Below, piece after piece: positions 40,135 to 40,139 of a DNA stretch of 40,139 nt; the first letter of the stretch is position 1, and each line of letters starts with the position of its first letter. Source of the DNA: Desulfarculales bacterium UBA696. Lineage in GTDB: Bacteria > Desulfobacterota > Syntrophobacteria > Syntrophobacterales > Syntrophobacteraceae. The translations under genes and the position numbers were made by a program. Location: assembly GCA_002298995.1 (NCBI GenBank), contig DBMO01000011.1:1289-41427 (forward strand), given 5' to 3'. The notes beneath the pieces are model-generated. The model had not been told where the DNA came from. It ran no database searches and saw only the letters and a list, made by a program, of their open reading frames with translations.

Positions 40135-40139
40135 TTCGA

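Noticed and set aside
1..40139. tRNA, rRNA, CRISPR array, transposase or prophage
   Set aside because: No T-loop-like motifs with fitting arms, no regularly spaced direct repeats, and no IS or phage protein motifs were seen on either strand.

Overview
The window reads as a chromosome segment of a Gram-negative, anaerobic, fairly GC-rich bacterium, most likely a Desulfobacterota member of the Syntrophobacter/sulfate-reducer type. This is inferred from: hemB followed by ahbD, the last step of the siroheme-dependent heme route of sulfate reducers; outer-membrane genes (LpxL-type acyltransferase, ADP-heptose-type glycosyltransferase, Lpp-like lipoprotein); a RemA/DUF370-gmk pair; and a c-di-GMP-I riboswitch. 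No tRNA, rRNA, CRISPR array, transposase or phage gene was seen.

Layout. 1-3.9 kb (+): end of an unidentified Cys-rich gene, a formyltetrahydrofolate-hydrolase-like protein, hemB and ahbD; ahbD carries an apparent one-base frameshift. 3.9-6.4 kb (-): remA-like, gmk and rlmB in a tight run, then a lipoprotein. 7.0-10.3 kb (mostly +): L,D-transpeptidase, a small Ala-rich lipoprotein ending in lysines, an N-acetylmuramoyl-L-alanine amidase, plus a GNAT gene on the other strand; this is a cell-envelope neighbourhood. 10.5-11.7 kb (-): an HDOD/HD-domain signalling gene behind a c-di-GMP-I riboswitch and a possible sigma-28 promoter. 11.7-15.4 kb (-): two tandem paralogous glycosyltransferase-like proteins and a membrane O-acyltransferase. 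15.8-18.2 kb (+): a beta-CASP nuclease and a RHH/PIN toxin-antitoxin pair.

18.2-40 kb is a single minus-strand block of 16 genes for surface glycolipid or polysaccharide. In transcription order it has four cobalamin-type radical SAM proteins, a fifth divergent one and an alpha/beta hydrolase; then a Wzz/BY-kinase-like co-polymerase, an O-antigen polymerase/ligase, a carbamoyltransferase, SxtJ, a 52-residue DUF5989 protein, an SGNH hydrolase and a SPASM radical SAM protein; then a GH42-like secreted protein with C-terminal EF-hands, an LpxL-like acyltransferase and a GT9 heptosyltransferase. Polymerase, chain-length regulator, carbamoylation and acyl/esterase functions could make and decorate a surface polymer. 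The five B12-type radical SAM proteins are unassigned and are the best candidate here for undescribed chemistry.

Several intergenic gaps hold short dispersed palindromes of at least two families (GGCAGGCT-type and GGTCTCC-type), and good intrinsic terminators lie at 8484-8566 and 10393-10444. Everything here was read by eye; family assignments rest on remembered motifs, not on searches.
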